From Kribbella flavida DSM 17836 (GTDB lineage: Bacteria; Actinomycetota; Actinomycetes; Propionibacteriales; Kribbellaceae), in NCBI RefSeq assembly GCF_000024345.1, contig NC_013729.1, positions 2,170,001-2,234,000 on the forward strand: 64,000 nucleotides of DNA. The letters run 5' to 3'. This document shows, piece after piece, positions 24,820-33,367 of this stretch. The position numbers and the translations under genes are program-made. Positions within the stretch are counted from its first letter, which is position 1. Each line of letters begins with the position of its first letter. A model generated the notes under the pieces. That model was not told where the DNA came from and searched no databases. It saw only the letters and a list, made by a program, of their open reading frames with translations.

Positions 24820-25725
24820 TCAGGCCGGGAGGTGACCGACGTGGATGCTGCGAGCCGAGATGGCGGCGAGGTCGGTACGGCGGCCGAGGTGGTGCGGGCC
24901 GGCGGGATCGAGCAGTTGCCGCCAGACGGCCAAGTCGTCAGGGCTGAGCCATTCTTCCTGCGCCGGCCCATGACCGTGCCCATGACCATGCCCGTGCCCG
25001 CTGTTCTCGGCCGTGGCCGTCGGGTCGAGCCGGTCGATGCGGTGGCGGAACTGCTCGATCAGTTTCGTCCGGTCCTCGTCCGACAGGGGTACGGGCTTCT
25101 CGGTCAGGATCGTGCGGGTCGTGACGCCGGTCAGCCCGGCCCGTCGCAGCGCGTCGGTCCACCCGTACGGCATCGGGACCGAACCGGGCAGCACAGCCCG
25201 CATGCCCGCGAACCACCGGTCCTGGGCCAGATCCAGCCGCAGCTCCAGCCCGGGCTCGCCGATGCCCAGGTCCCACGGCAGGCTCCGCGCCGGCAACCCG
25301 CCTTCGGCCAGGGCGAGCCGCCCGCCCGGTGCCAGCAGCGAGGCGAGCGCGTCGATCGCCGACTGCTGGTCGGCGGCGTGGTGCACCGAGGCGGACGCCC
25401 AGACCAGGTCGGCCGGCGTACCGATTGCCTGTCGCAACGGTTCGGGGCCGTCGTCCATCGACACCAGTTCGCACCGGACGGCGCCGCCGGTGTGCTCGCG
25501 GGCCTGCCGCAGCACTTGCTCGTCGGCGTCGAGCGCGACCACTGTCGCGGCGGGCAGCGCCGCGGCGAGGGCCTTCGCCATGCCTCCGCCGCCGCAGCCG
25601 ACGTCGACCAGCACCCGGTCGGTCGGCCGGACCAGGCCCGCGGCAACGATCTCGTTCCATCCGGCGTCGTCGGTGGCGGAGCTGCGCAGGTGCTCGGCCT
25701 GGTCGGCCCAGTTGATCTCGGTCAT
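24820..25725 (-). CDS. SAM-dependent methyltransferase with Gly-His repeat
   Basis: Class I methyltransferase: motif I LVDVGCGGGGMAKAL, acidic VVALDADEQVL, and post-motif LLAPGGRLALAEGG. ATG 25725 (MTEINWADQAEHL) is preferred for content; the upstream ATG 25785 is also possible, and neither has a clear ribosome site. Between about residues 242 and 254 lies a run of alternating Gly and His (six His), a possible metal-binding or flexible linker. The substrate is unknown. It is divergent from the BTAD regulator. Confidence 0.8.
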   Translation of the reverse strand: MTEINWADQAEHLRSSATDDAGWNEIVAAGLVRPTDRVLVDVGCGGGGMAKALAAALPAATVVALDADEQVLRQAREHTGGAVRCELVSMDDGPEPLRQAIGTPADLVWASASVHHAADQQSAIDALASLLAPGGRLALAEGGLPARSLPWDLGIGEPGLELRLDLAQDRWFAGMRAVLPGSVPMPYGWTDALRRAGLTGVTTRTILTEKPVPLSDEDRTKLIEQFRHRIDRLDPTATAENSGHGHGHGHGHGPAQEEWLSPDDLAVWRQLLDPAGPHHLGRRTDLAAISARSIHVGHLPA

Positions 25726-25812
25726 GCCGACAGTGTCCCGGACCGGCCGATATTCACGTTCAACTTCCGTGTCGGAGGCGGTCATGGTTGCGCGGCACTA
25801 CCCACAGTGCTG

Positions 25813-25834
25813 TCCTGTCCGAGGGGACAGGAGG
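25813..25834 (+). promoter_or_regulatory. Hairpin overlapping the ribosome binding site of the BTAD regulator
   Basis: TCCTGTCC (25813-25820) pairs with GGACAGGA (25825-25832) over a GAGG loop. The Shine-Dalgarno AGGAGG is 25829-25834, so half of it is inside the stem. This may damp translation, or the same palindrome may be a protein operator. Confidence 0.5.
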
Positions 25835-25840
25835 TGGCAG

Positions 25841-28800
25841 ATGCCGGAGCCCGCGCAGGGGACTGTCGCGCGCCCACGGCTGACAGCGTTGCTGGAGGAG
25901 GGGGTCCAGCGGCGGTTGCTCACCGTCGTGGCGGACGCCGGGTTCGGCAAGTCCACGCTGCTCGGCTCCTGGGCCGCCGAGCGCCCTTGCGCCTGGTACA
26001 CGGTCCGTGCCGAGGACCGCTCGCTTGCCGCGGTGGTCTCCGGCCTCGTCGAGTCGCTCCGGCGGCAGGTGCCCGCGCTGTCCACGGTCCTGACCGCGGA
26101 GCTCCAGGGACCGCGGGGCCCGGACGCCGACGCGGAGCAGGAGACCAGAGCACTCGCGTACGCCGCTGTGCTGGCCGAGGCGCTCGAGCAGAACCTCACG
26201 GCCGACCTGGTGCTCGTCCTGGACGACCTGCACGAGCTCGCCGCGGGTGATCCGGCCGCCCGGTTGATCGAAGGCCTGGTCCGGATCGCGCCGCCCGCGC
26301 TGCACCTGGTGGTGGCGTCACGGACCGCTGTGCCGTTCGGTATCGACCGGTTGCGCGGTCGCGGCCAGGTGCTGGAGATCGATGCGACGGCACTCGCGTT
26401 CACAGTGCCCGAGACAGTCGAGGTGCTGCGGGTGGTGCTCGGCGACGGAGCCGAGGAACTCGCCGAGCCGCTGCAGGCCGCAGTACAGGGGTGGCCGGCG
26501 GCTGTGCGGCTTGCGGTCGAGGCGTTGCGGACCGTGTCGGCTGCTGAGCGCCGGAGCCGGTTGCGGCGCGCGCTGCGGTCCGACGGGCCGCTGTACGACT
26601 ACCTGGCCGAGGAAGTCTTCGCCGCCCAGCCTGCCGCCGTACGCCGGTTGGTCGCGGCTGTCGCGGTGTTGCCACGGTTCAGCTCCGGCCTGTGCGAGGC
26701 GATCGGTCTGTCGGACAGCGCCGACATCCTGCAGCAACTGCGGACCCGCGGCTTGCTGGTGTCCGCCGGGGACGCGGACTACGAGCTGAACCCGCTGGTT
26801 CGCGACTTCGCCCGGGACAGGTTGTCCTCCGACGAGCAGGAGATGAAGGCCCTCGTACGACGTGCCGGCCGGTGGTTCGAGTCGGTCGGCGAGCACCGGG
26901 ACGCCCTGGCTTGCTTCCAGGCGGTGGACTCGGACGAGGTGGCGCGCATGCTCACCGAGCGCGGCCATGTCCTGGTCAGCGGCGGGCTGGCCGAGGTCGT
27001 GGTCGCAGCGGTCGCCGCACTGCCGACGGACCTGCGTACTCCGGCCACCGATCAGCTGGAAGGCGAGGCCCGTCAGGTCCTCGGCGACTGGCAGGGTGCC
27101 GAGCAGTGCTTCCACCGGATCATCGACGCGGACGGTGAGATTCCGGTCGGCATCGCCTGGCGCCTCGGACTGATCCACCATCTGCGCGGTCGCACCGACG
27201 TTGCCATCGCCACCTATCGGCGCGGGCGGGTCGACGGGCAGCAGCCGGCCGACGAGGCCCTGCTTCAGGCGTGGTGGGCCGGGGCGCACTGGTTGCGCGG
27301 GGAGTTCGACGAGTGCCGTGAGCTGATCGACGCTGCCCATGCCGCCGCCAGGCTATCCGGTGACGACCGGGCGCTGGCGATCGCCCACACGGTCCTGGCG
27401 ATGCTCGCGGCGGTCGACAGCGACCCTCGCGGCAACGCGTCCCACTACCTGCGTGCTCTGGACCATGCCGAGCGGGCCGGTGACCTGTTGCAGTCGATCC
27501 GGATCCGGGTGAACCGCGGCTCGCACCACATCGCCGAGGGCGACTACACCCTCGGCCTGGAAGAGCTGGACCAGGCGCTGGAACTCGCGGACCGGGCCGG
27601 CTTCGCCGTGTTTCGCGCGCTGGCGCTGAACAACCGTGGTGAGGCGCTGCTGCGGCTGGGCCGCCTCGACGAAGCCATCGGGGAGCTGGAGGCGTCCAGA
27701 GCGCTCTACCAGAAGCTGGAATCCAAGCGGGTCGCGCAACCCCTGGCTGTGCTGGGTGAGGTCTACCGTGAGCGCGGTGACCGGGCGATGGCGCGCGCCT
27801 GCTTCGAGGAGGCGATCGCGATGGCGACCGACACCAAGGACATGCAGTCGCTGGTTCCGTCTCTGGCCGGGTTGGCGCGGGTGCTGGCGATGGAGGAGCC
27901 CGAACGCGCCGCCGAGCTGGCCGAGATGGCCAGGCAGGCGGTCGGCTACGGCCCGGTGCTCGGTCAGTGCGGAGCTCTGGTGGCGCTGGGCTGGGTCACG
28001 CTGCACGCGGGCAACAAGCAGGACGCCGCGAAGACCGCCGAAGAGGCCGCAGCGCTCAGCCGGAAGCGCCGCGACCGGGCCGGTCTGGCCGACGCGCTGG
28101 AACTGTACGCCGCGGCTGACGGCAGCGAGGTGCTGCACGAAGTACTGAACATCAGGAACGAACTGGGCGATCCCCTCGGACAGGCCCGTGCAGAACTCAT
28201 GCTGGCCAGGCGCTCCCAAGGTCCAGTACGCCGTGAGCTGGCGTTGCGTGCCCATGAGCAGTTTCTGGCCGCCGGTGCCACCCGGTACGCCGCTGCGGCG
28301 CTGGCGACGAGCGAGGAGACCGGTCCGGCGCCGGTGCGGGTCGAGTGCCTCGGTGGCTTCCGTGTCCTGCGCAACGGCAAGCCGGTGCAGCTTGGCGAGT
28401 GGCCGTCGAAGAAGGCGCGGGACCTACTGAAGATCCTGGTGGCACGGCGCTGCCGGCCGGTGGCTCGCGTTCAGCTGCTCGACCTGCTCTGGCCCGACCA
28501 GGGCGAAGCTGTCGCGTCACCGAGGCTCTCGGTGGCTCTGTCGACAGTGCGGTCGGTGCTGGACCCGACCAAGCAGTTCGCCCCGGACGCCTTCGTCGGC
28601 GCCGACCGGGCCACCATCTGGCTGGACCGCGACCAGACCGCCGTGGACGTCGAGAACTTCCTGCACGACGCCCGGACGGGCCTCGACACCAACGATCTCG
28701 CCCGGCTGCGGACGGCCGAGGCGGCGTACAGCGGCGACTTCCTGGAGGAGGACGTGTACGCCGACTGGGCCGCCGGGCTGCGGGAGGAAGCCCGCGCACT

Positions 28801-29047
28801 CTACGTCCGGGTCGCGCGAGTGCTGGCCGAGCGCAGCAAGCGTGACCCCGACGCGGCCGCCGGCTACCTGCTCCGGATCCTCCAGCGCGACCAGTACGAC
28901 GAACGGGCACACCTGGGCCTGGTCACCGCGTTCCAGGCGAGCGGTGCGCACGGGGAAGCGAGGCGGGCCTACCGCACCTACGTGCAGCGGATGACCGAGC
29001 TGGAGGTCGAGCCGGCGCCGTACCCGGGCGTCCCCGCGCGGCTTTAA
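25841..29047 (+). CDS. STAND-type ATPase / TPR / BTAD transcriptional activator (1068 aa)
   Basis: ATG 25841 follows AGGAGG. The N-terminus has a MalT-like STAND ATPase with Walker A DAGFGKST (about residues 32-39) and Walker B LVLVLDDLHEL. Residues about 400-800 are TPR-like helical repeats. From about 832 there is an OmpR-type winged helix (VECLGGFRVLRNGKP, SKKARDLLKILVARRCRPV) followed by a BTAD domain to the end. This order, sensor first and DNA-binding/BTAD last, is the reverse of AfsR/SARP proteins. It probably senses a small molecule or partner via the TPRs. No obvious target operon is adjacent. Confidence 0.85.
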   Translation: MPEPAQGTVARPRLTALLEEGVQRRLLTVVADAGFGKSTLLGSWAAERPCAWYTVRAEDRSLAAVVSGLVESLRRQVPALSTVLTAELQGPRGPDADAEQETRALAYAAVLAEALEQNLTADLVLVLDDLHELAAGDPAARLIEGLVRIAPPALHLVVASRTAVPFGIDRLRGRGQVLEIDATALAFTVPETVEVLRVVLGDGAEELAEPLQAAVQGWPAAVRLAVEALRTVSAAERRSRLRRALRSDGPLYDYLAEEVFAAQPAAVRRLVAAVAVLPRFSSGLCEAIGLSDSADILQQLRTRGLLVSAGDADYELNPLVRDFARDRLSSDEQEMKALVRRAGRWFESVGEHRDALACFQAVDSDEVARMLTERGHVLVSGGLAEVVVAAVAALPTDLRTPATDQLEGEARQVLGDWQGAEQCFHRIIDADGEIPVGIAWRLGLIHHLRGRTDVAIATYRRGRVDGQQPADEALLQAWWAGAHWLRGEFDECRELIDAAHAAARLSGDDRALAIAHTVLAMLAAVDSDPRGNASHYLRALDHAERAGDLLQSIRIRVNRGSHHIAEGDYTLGLEELDQALELADRAGFAVFRALALNNRGEALLRLGRLDEAIGELEASRALYQKLESKRVAQPLAVLGEVYRERGDRAMARACFEEAIAMATDTKDMQSLVPSLAGLARVLAMEEPERAAELAEMARQAVGYGPVLGQCGALVALGWVTLHAGNKQDAAKTAEEAAALSRKRRDRAGLADALELYAAADGSEVLHEVLNIRNELGDPLGQARAELMLARRSQGPVRRELALRAHEQFLAAGATRYAAAALATSEETGPAPVRVECLGGFRVLRNGKPVQLGEWPSKKARDLLKILVARRCRPVARVQLLDLLWPDQGEAVASPRLSVALSTVRSVLDPTKQFAPDAFVGADRATIWLDRDQTAVDVENFLHDARTGLDTNDLARLRTAEAAYSGDFLEEDVYADWAAGLREEARALYVRVARVLAERSKRDPDAAAGYLLRILQRDQYDERAHLGLVTAFQASGAHGEARRAYRTYVQRMTELEVEPAPYPGVPARL

Positions 29048-29080
29048 GGCTTTCTGAAGCGCTGAGCGGACCATCGGGTC

Positions 29081-29950
29081 ATGGCAGCGCCGGTGCACAA
29101 CGCAGTCGTCGTCCGGGAGTTCGGGGCGACGGGTGAGCAGTGCCGGGGCGGAGTCCATCCGGGACGTGACTACCGGGCGGAGCACGGCACGGCGGTCCGG
29201 GCCACGCTGGCCGGTGTCGTCGTGCAGGTCGAGGGGGACCGGGTGGTGGTCGAGTCGAACGGGATCTGGCACCTGTACAGCCACCTGTCCGAGCCAGCGG
29301 TTCGACGGGGGGACACGGTGGAGACCGGGGACCAGTTGGGGCTAGCGCTCGGCCCGCACCTGCACTACGAGGAACGGGTCACGCCGTACCGGCCGGCGGA
29401 CCGGCGCAACCCACGGTTCGACGTGCATGTCAGCCGTCCGGCGTACGGTGAGCGGGTGATCGCGACCAGGTTCGACACCGACCGCCTCGCGCTCCTCCCG
29501 CTCTCACCCGAGTACGCCGAGCCGATGGCGCGCGTGCTGTCGGCGCCGGAGCTCTACAGCTTCATCGGTGGGGAGCCGCCGAGCCTGGAGCAGCTGGCCG
29601 AGCGCTACCAGCGCCAGGTTGCCGGATCGGGACGACCGGGGGAGCACTGGCTCAACTGGGTGCTTCGGCTCCGGCCGGACGACGTACTGGTCGGCTACGT
29701 GCAGGCAACGGTGACCGGGGACGAGGCGGAGATCGCCTGGGTGGTCGGCGCGGACTGGCAGGGCCGAGGCATCGCCCGCGAGGCTGCAACCGGCTTGGTC
29801 GGCTGGCTGCGGGGCCAAGGGCTGGAGCGCATCGTCGCCCATGTCCATCCGGAGCACGCGGCGTCGGCGGCGGTCGCGTCCGCGGCTGGGCTCAGCCGGA
29901 CCGAGCAGCTGGACGACGGCGAGCAGCTCTGGGTGCTCCAGCTCCGGTGA
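29081..29950 (+). CDS. Fused M23-peptidase-like and GNAT acetyltransferase protein
   Basis: The 289-residue frame is open throughout. Residues about 1-118 resemble a LytM/M23 domain: HPGRDYRAEHGTAVRA with the first His/Asp ligands and LGPHLHYEERV with the HxH. Residues about 126-289 are a GNAT acetyltransferase: TDRLALLPLSPEYAEPM, VLVGYVQATVTGDEAEIAWVV, and the acetyl-CoA loop WQGRGIARE. No signal peptide, so a wall-hydrolase role is doubtful. Starting at the internal GTG 29457 would give the GNAT alone. The ATG 29081 has only a weak ribosome site. Could be two genes fused by loss of a stop. Confidence 0.65.
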   Translation: MAAPVHNAVVVREFGATGEQCRGGVHPGRDYRAEHGTAVRATLAGVVVQVEGDRVVVESNGIWHLYSHLSEPAVRRGDTVETGDQLGLALGPHLHYEERVTPYRPADRRNPRFDVHVSRPAYGERVIATRFDTDRLALLPLSPEYAEPMARVLSAPELYSFIGGEPPSLEQLAERYQRQVAGSGRPGEHWLNWVLRLRPDDVLVGYVQATVTGDEAEIAWVVGADWQGRGIAREAATGLVGWLRGQGLERIVAHVHPEHAASAAVASAAGLSRTEQLDDGEQLWVLQLR

Positions 29951-29969
29951 AAAGGTCCGGAAAAACGGA

Positions 29970-30002
29970 GCAGGCCCGCACCGACGAGTCGGCGGGGCCT
30001 GC
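29970..30002 (-). terminator. Terminator of cspA
   Basis: GCAGGCCC (29970-29977) pairs with GGGCCTGC (29995-30002), with inner pairing of the loop; on the minus strand it is followed by CCGTTTTTCC. It lies between convergent genes and may serve both. Confidence 0.75.
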
Positions 30003-30014
30003 TACGTACGGGGT

Positions 30015-30218
30015 TCAGACCGGGCGGACGTTCTCCGCCTGCGGGCCCTTGGGGCCCTGCGCGAGGTCGAACTCGACCTTCTGGTTCTCATCGAGGGTCC
30101 GGAAGCCGTCCGTCGCGATCGCCGAGTAGTGCACGAACACGTCGGCGCCGCCGCCGTCCTGCGAGATGAAGCCGAAGCCCTTTTCGCCGTTGAACCACTT
30201 CACTGTTCCGCTAGCCAT
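30015..30218 (-). CDS. cspA: Cold-shock protein, CspA family
   Basis: The 67-residue protein starts at ATG 30218 behind AAAGGAG. It has both RNA-binding motifs, KGFGFI and VFVHYSAI, and the family start [17 protein letters not shown]. An OB-fold nucleic-acid chaperone. The roughly 100-base leader between the upstream terminator (30317) and the gene may carry cold-responsive structure. Confidence 0.95.
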   Translation of the reverse strand: MASGTVKWFNGEKGFGFISQDGGGADVFVHYSAIATDGFRTLDENQKVEFDLAQGPKGPQAENVRPV

Positions 30219-30316
30219 GATCTGCTCCTTTGGTGGGGCGGGTATCAGGTCCGACGGTCGCCGGCACCCGGGTTGCCGAACGAGCCCTCCCACCCGGACC
30301 GTGGCCCGGAAATGAG

Positions 30317-30353
30317 AAAAACGCCCTGCGGATCACACTTCCCGCGGGCGTTT
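30317..30353 (-). terminator. Terminator of the ABC-2 exporter operon
   Basis: On the minus strand AAACGCCC and GGGCGTTT (30346-30353 and 30319-30326) pair, with an inner GCGG/CCGC stem, followed by a short T-run. It separates the exporter operon (ending at 30468) from cspA. Confidence 0.75.
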
Positions 30354-30467
30354 CAAGAACGAACGTGGAACTGCAAAACTGCAACCGACGGAAACGGTAG
30401 CACGAATTGCCCGGCTGCACAGTGCGCCCGGTCATCAGCAGCGAATCCGTGTCGATCTTCGGCTTGC

Positions 30468-31172
30468 TCACGCCGCGTCGCGCCGGAGAAAGAGCGTGGT
30501 CGCGGCCAGGAGTGTCGCGACGGCCCAGGCCACCAGGACGACCGTCGACAGACCGACAGTCGGCGTGCTCTGGTACAGCTGACTGCCCGCCTTTCCCGGC
30601 AGGTAGTCACCCACGCGGCCCAGCAACGGCGACGCCACGTACGCCAGCAGCAGGATCACGATCAGCGTGGGGATCGTGCCGCGCAGCAGCAGGCCGACGC
30701 CGTGGCCGAACATCGCCAGCAGGGTCAGGTAGCAGATCGACCCCACTGCGCCGGTCGCGATGTCCGTCCCCGGGGTGTCGGCGAACCGGTTCACGACCGC
30801 GAGGTGCGCCGCGGCGACGGTCAGCGCGGACGCGACGGTGACCGCGACCACGCAGGCGATCGCCTTCGCGCCGGCGAGCAGCAATCGCTGCGGGACGCTG
30901 ATCAGCGACGTGACGATCTGCCGGTCGTCGTACTCGCTGGTCGCCGCCAGCAGGCCGACCAGGACGACACCGATCTGGCCGTACTGCATGACTTGGGCAA
31001 CGACGGCGAGCGGCGGTATCGCGGCCCCGTCGGAGGCGCTCACCGCCAGCGTGAGCAGGCCGGTCAGGACTGCGGTGGTCGCGATGGTGACGCTCACGGC
31101 CGGCAGGCTGCGCAGCTTCAGCAGCTCCGCCGCGACGACGGAGCCCGCACCCGGGCCGGGCCGCTCAGGCAT
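30468..31172 (-). CDS. ABC-2 type exporter permease (second subunit)
   Basis: The 234-residue protein (ATG 31172, overlapping the upstream permease stop by 8 bases) has a cytoplasmic N-terminal helix AAELLKLRSLPAV typical of ABC-2 permeases and six membrane segments (for example VSVTIATTAVLTGLLTLAV and TLIVILLLAYVASPLLG). A paralogue of the permease just upstream; the two form the membrane channel. The exported substrate is unknown. Confidence 0.85.
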   Translation of the reverse strand: MPERPGPGAGSVVAAELLKLRSLPAVSVTIATTAVLTGLLTLAVSASDGAAIPPLAVVAQVMQYGQIGVVLVGLLAATSEYDDRQIVTSLISVPQRLLLAGAKAIACVVAVTVASALTVAAAHLAVVNRFADTPGTDIATGAVGSICYLTLLAMFGHGVGLLLRGTIPTLIVILLLAYVASPLLGRVGDYLPGKAGSQLYQSTPTVGLSTVVLVAWAVATLLAATTLFLRRDAA

Positions 31173-31932
31173 CACGCCGCGCAAACACGGAGCCGCACAC
31201 CAGCAGGATGCCGGCGGTCCACAACGCCATCACCAGGCCGCCCGTCACCGGTGCGACGCCGGTGCCGGTGTCGCGCGTGATCATCCGCAAGCCGGCCAGA
31301 TCGGGGAAGTAGTGCGCCAGCGAGGTGAGCTTCGAGAGCAGGAATGTCACCGAGACGAACGTGGAGTTGATGACGAGCACGATCAGCGGAACGATGCCGC
31401 TGCGCGTGACCCAGGTGATGCCGAAGCCCATCAGCGCACTCAGCGTCCAGTACACGAGGCCACCGACCACTCGGCCGAGCTCGGCGCCGTCCAGTCCGTT
31501 GGTCAGCAGGCTGTGTGGTCCGAGGAGAGCGCTCGTCACTGCGAGAACTGCCACCAGTGCGACTGTCGCCGCCACGACCGACACGATGGCCAGCGCCAAT
31601 GCCTTGCCCACCAGCAGCCGAATGCGGTTCGGTACGGCGAGCAGGCTGGTGGTGATCTGGCGCCCACCGCCGGCGTCGGAGCTGTTGGTGGTGTACTCGC
31701 TGCTGACGAGCACGACCCCCAGCACGATCGCGGCCACCGAGCCCGGCAGGACCAGCTGGAACACGCTGTCCGCCGCGGAGTTGTACGCCGTACCGGCGTC
31801 GAGCTCGTCCCGCAGACGACCGGTGGTGAGCGCTGCGATCCCCGCGGGGCCGACGGTGCCGAGCCCGATCGCCAGCAGCGCGACCGGCAAGGACAGGAGC
31901 TTTCGGAGCTCGGCGACGACGATCTGCTTCAT
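31165..31932 (-). CDS. ABC-2 type exporter permease (first subunit)
   Basis: The 255-residue protein begins MKQIVVAELRKLLSLPVALL, the ABC-2 entry helix, and has about six membrane segments. It contains SSEYTTNSSDAGGGRQITTSL, matching the SEYDDRQIVTSL region of its partner; this segment is common in antimicrobial-peptide or membrane-stress exporters. ATG 31932 overlaps the ATPase stop by four bases. Confidence 0.87.
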   Translation of the reverse strand: MKQIVVAELRKLLSLPVALLAIGLGTVGPAGIAALTTGRLRDELDAGTAYNSAADSVFQLVLPGSVAAIVLGVVLVSSEYTTNSSDAGGGRQITTSLLAVPNRIRLLVGKALALAIVSVVAATVALVAVLAVTSALLGPHSLLTNGLDGAELGRVVGGLVYWTLSALMGFGITWVTRSGIVPLIVLVINSTFVSVTFLLSKLTSLAHYFPDLAGLRMITRDTGTGVAPVTGGLVMALWTAGILLVCGSVFARRDA

Positions 31933-32645
31933 GCCTTGCCTGCGTTCGGTGCGCCAGCGGTCAGAGTGAAGAAGGCTTCCTCCAGGCCGGCGTGGTCGCC
32001 GACGACCTCGTCGATCGATCCCTGCGCGACGACCGAGCCGCCGGCGATCACCACCAGATCGTCCGCGGTGCTGCTCATCTCGGCCATGAAATGGCTGGAC
32101 AGCAACACCGTGCGCCCCTCGTCGGCGGCCGTGCGGACGAGCTGCCGCAGCCAGCGGATGCCTTCCGGGTCGAGGCCGTTGACCGGTTCGTCGAGCACCA
32201 GCACCTCGGGATCACCCAGCAGTGCGGTGGCGATGCCGAGCCGGCGGCCCATGCCGAGCGAGAACTTGCGGACCCGGGTGCCGGCCGCGTCGGCGAGACC
32301 GACCTCCTCGAGCACGTGCCGCACCCGGTCGCGCGGCAGGCCGTTGCTCAGGGCAACCCACTCCAGGTGGGCCCGGGCGGTCCGGCTCCGATGGGCGCCG
32401 CTGCCTTCGAGCAGAGCGCCGACGGTCCGCAGCGGCGAGCGCAGGTCGCGGTAGGCCCGGCCGCCGATGGTCGCGCTGCCGGCGTCGGCCCGGTCGAGGC
32501 CGAGCAGGATGCGCAAGGTCGAGGACTTGCCCGCGCCGTTGGGGCCGAGGAATCCGGTGACGCGGCCCGGCACCGCCTGGAAGCTGACGTCCCGGACAGC
32601 CGTCGTACCGCGATGGTGTTTGGTCAGGTTGGCGATCTCGATCAC
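31929..32645 (-). CDS. ABC exporter ATP-binding protein
   Basis: The 238-residue ATPase has Walker A LGPNGAGKSS (about residues 33-42), signature FSLGMGRRLGIA, Walker B VLVLDEPVNGLD and switch His in LLSSHFMAEM. The LGMGRR form of the signature is typical for drug and bacteriocin exporters of the DrrA/BcrA type. It energises the two permeases downstream. The two-component genes upstream on the same strand probably control it. Confidence 0.92.
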   Translation of the reverse strand: MIEIANLTKHHRGTTAVRDVSFQAVPGRVTGFLGPNGAGKSSTLRILLGLDRADAGSATIGGRAYRDLRSPLRTVGALLEGSGAHRSRTARAHLEWVALSNGLPRDRVRHVLEEVGLADAAGTRVRKFSLGMGRRLGIATALLGDPEVLVLDEPVNGLDPEGIRWLRQLVRTAADEGRTVLLSSHFMAEMSSTADDLVVIAGGSVVAQGSIDEVVGDHAGLEEAFFTLTAGAPNAGKA

Positions 32646-32704
32646 CAGAGCAGTCTGGCGCCGGGGTGCACCCGCGCGGCATCGGTCAAAGGTTGACTGT
32701 CACC

Positions 32705-33367
32705 TCAGCGCCGGTACTCGTCGGCGAGGCCGGACTCGTAGGCCAGGATCACCAGTTGGGTGCGGTCGCGGACGTCGAGCTTGCTGAAGATCCGGCTCAG
32801 GTAGGTCTTCACCGTCGACAGGCTGAGGAACAGCTCGGCGGCCAGTTCCTCGTTGGACAGTCCGCGCAGCACCGCGCCGACCAGTTCCAGCTCGCGCGGG
32901 CTCAGCTGCTCGAAGGCCTCCGGCGTACGCCGGGTCCGGCCGCGGGACACCTCGGCGATCAGCCGCCGGGTGATCTCCGGCGACAGCATCGCCTGGCCCT
33001 CGTGCACGGTGTGGATCGCGCGCAGGATGTCCGTCACCGGCGCACTCTTGAGCAGGAACCCGGTGGCTCCGGCGCCGAGTGCCTCGTAGACGTACTCGTC
33101 CAGGTCGAACGTCGTCAGGACCAGCACCTTCGTGGCCGGCAACCGTGCGCAGACGACGCGGGTAGCGGTGAGCCCGTCGGTCCCGGGCATCCGGATGTCC
33201 ATCAGGACGACGTCCGGGTGCAGCCGGGTGGCCAGCTCGATCGCCTCGTCACCGGTCGCGCCGCAGCCCAGCAGGTCGAGGGCCGGATCGCTGCCGACCA
33301 GCTCGGCCAGCGCGGCTCGTACGCTGCTCTGGTCCTCGGCGACGACCACGCCGATCCGGGCGCTCAT
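32705..33367 (-). CDS. NarL/LuxR-family response regulator
   Basis: The 220-residue protein has a receiver domain with acidic pocket VVVAEDQSS and phospho-acceptor Asp in DVVLMDIRMPG (about residue 54), then a C-terminal LuxR HTH (LSPRELELVGAVLRGLSNEELA, LSLSTVKTYLSRIFSKL). ATG 33367 overlaps the kinase stop by four bases. It probably activates the exporter genes 59 bases downstream. Confidence 0.94.
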   Translation of the reverse strand: MSARIGVVVAEDQSSVRAALAELVGSDPALDLLGCGATGDEAIELATRLHPDVVLMDIRMPGTDGLTATRVVCARLPATKVLVLTTFDLDEYVYEALGAGATGFLLKSAPVTDILRAIHTVHEGQAMLSPEITRRLIAEVSRGRTRRTPEAFEQLSPRELELVGAVLRGLSNEELAAELFLSLSTVKTYLSRIFSKLDVRDRTQLVILAYESGLADEYRR

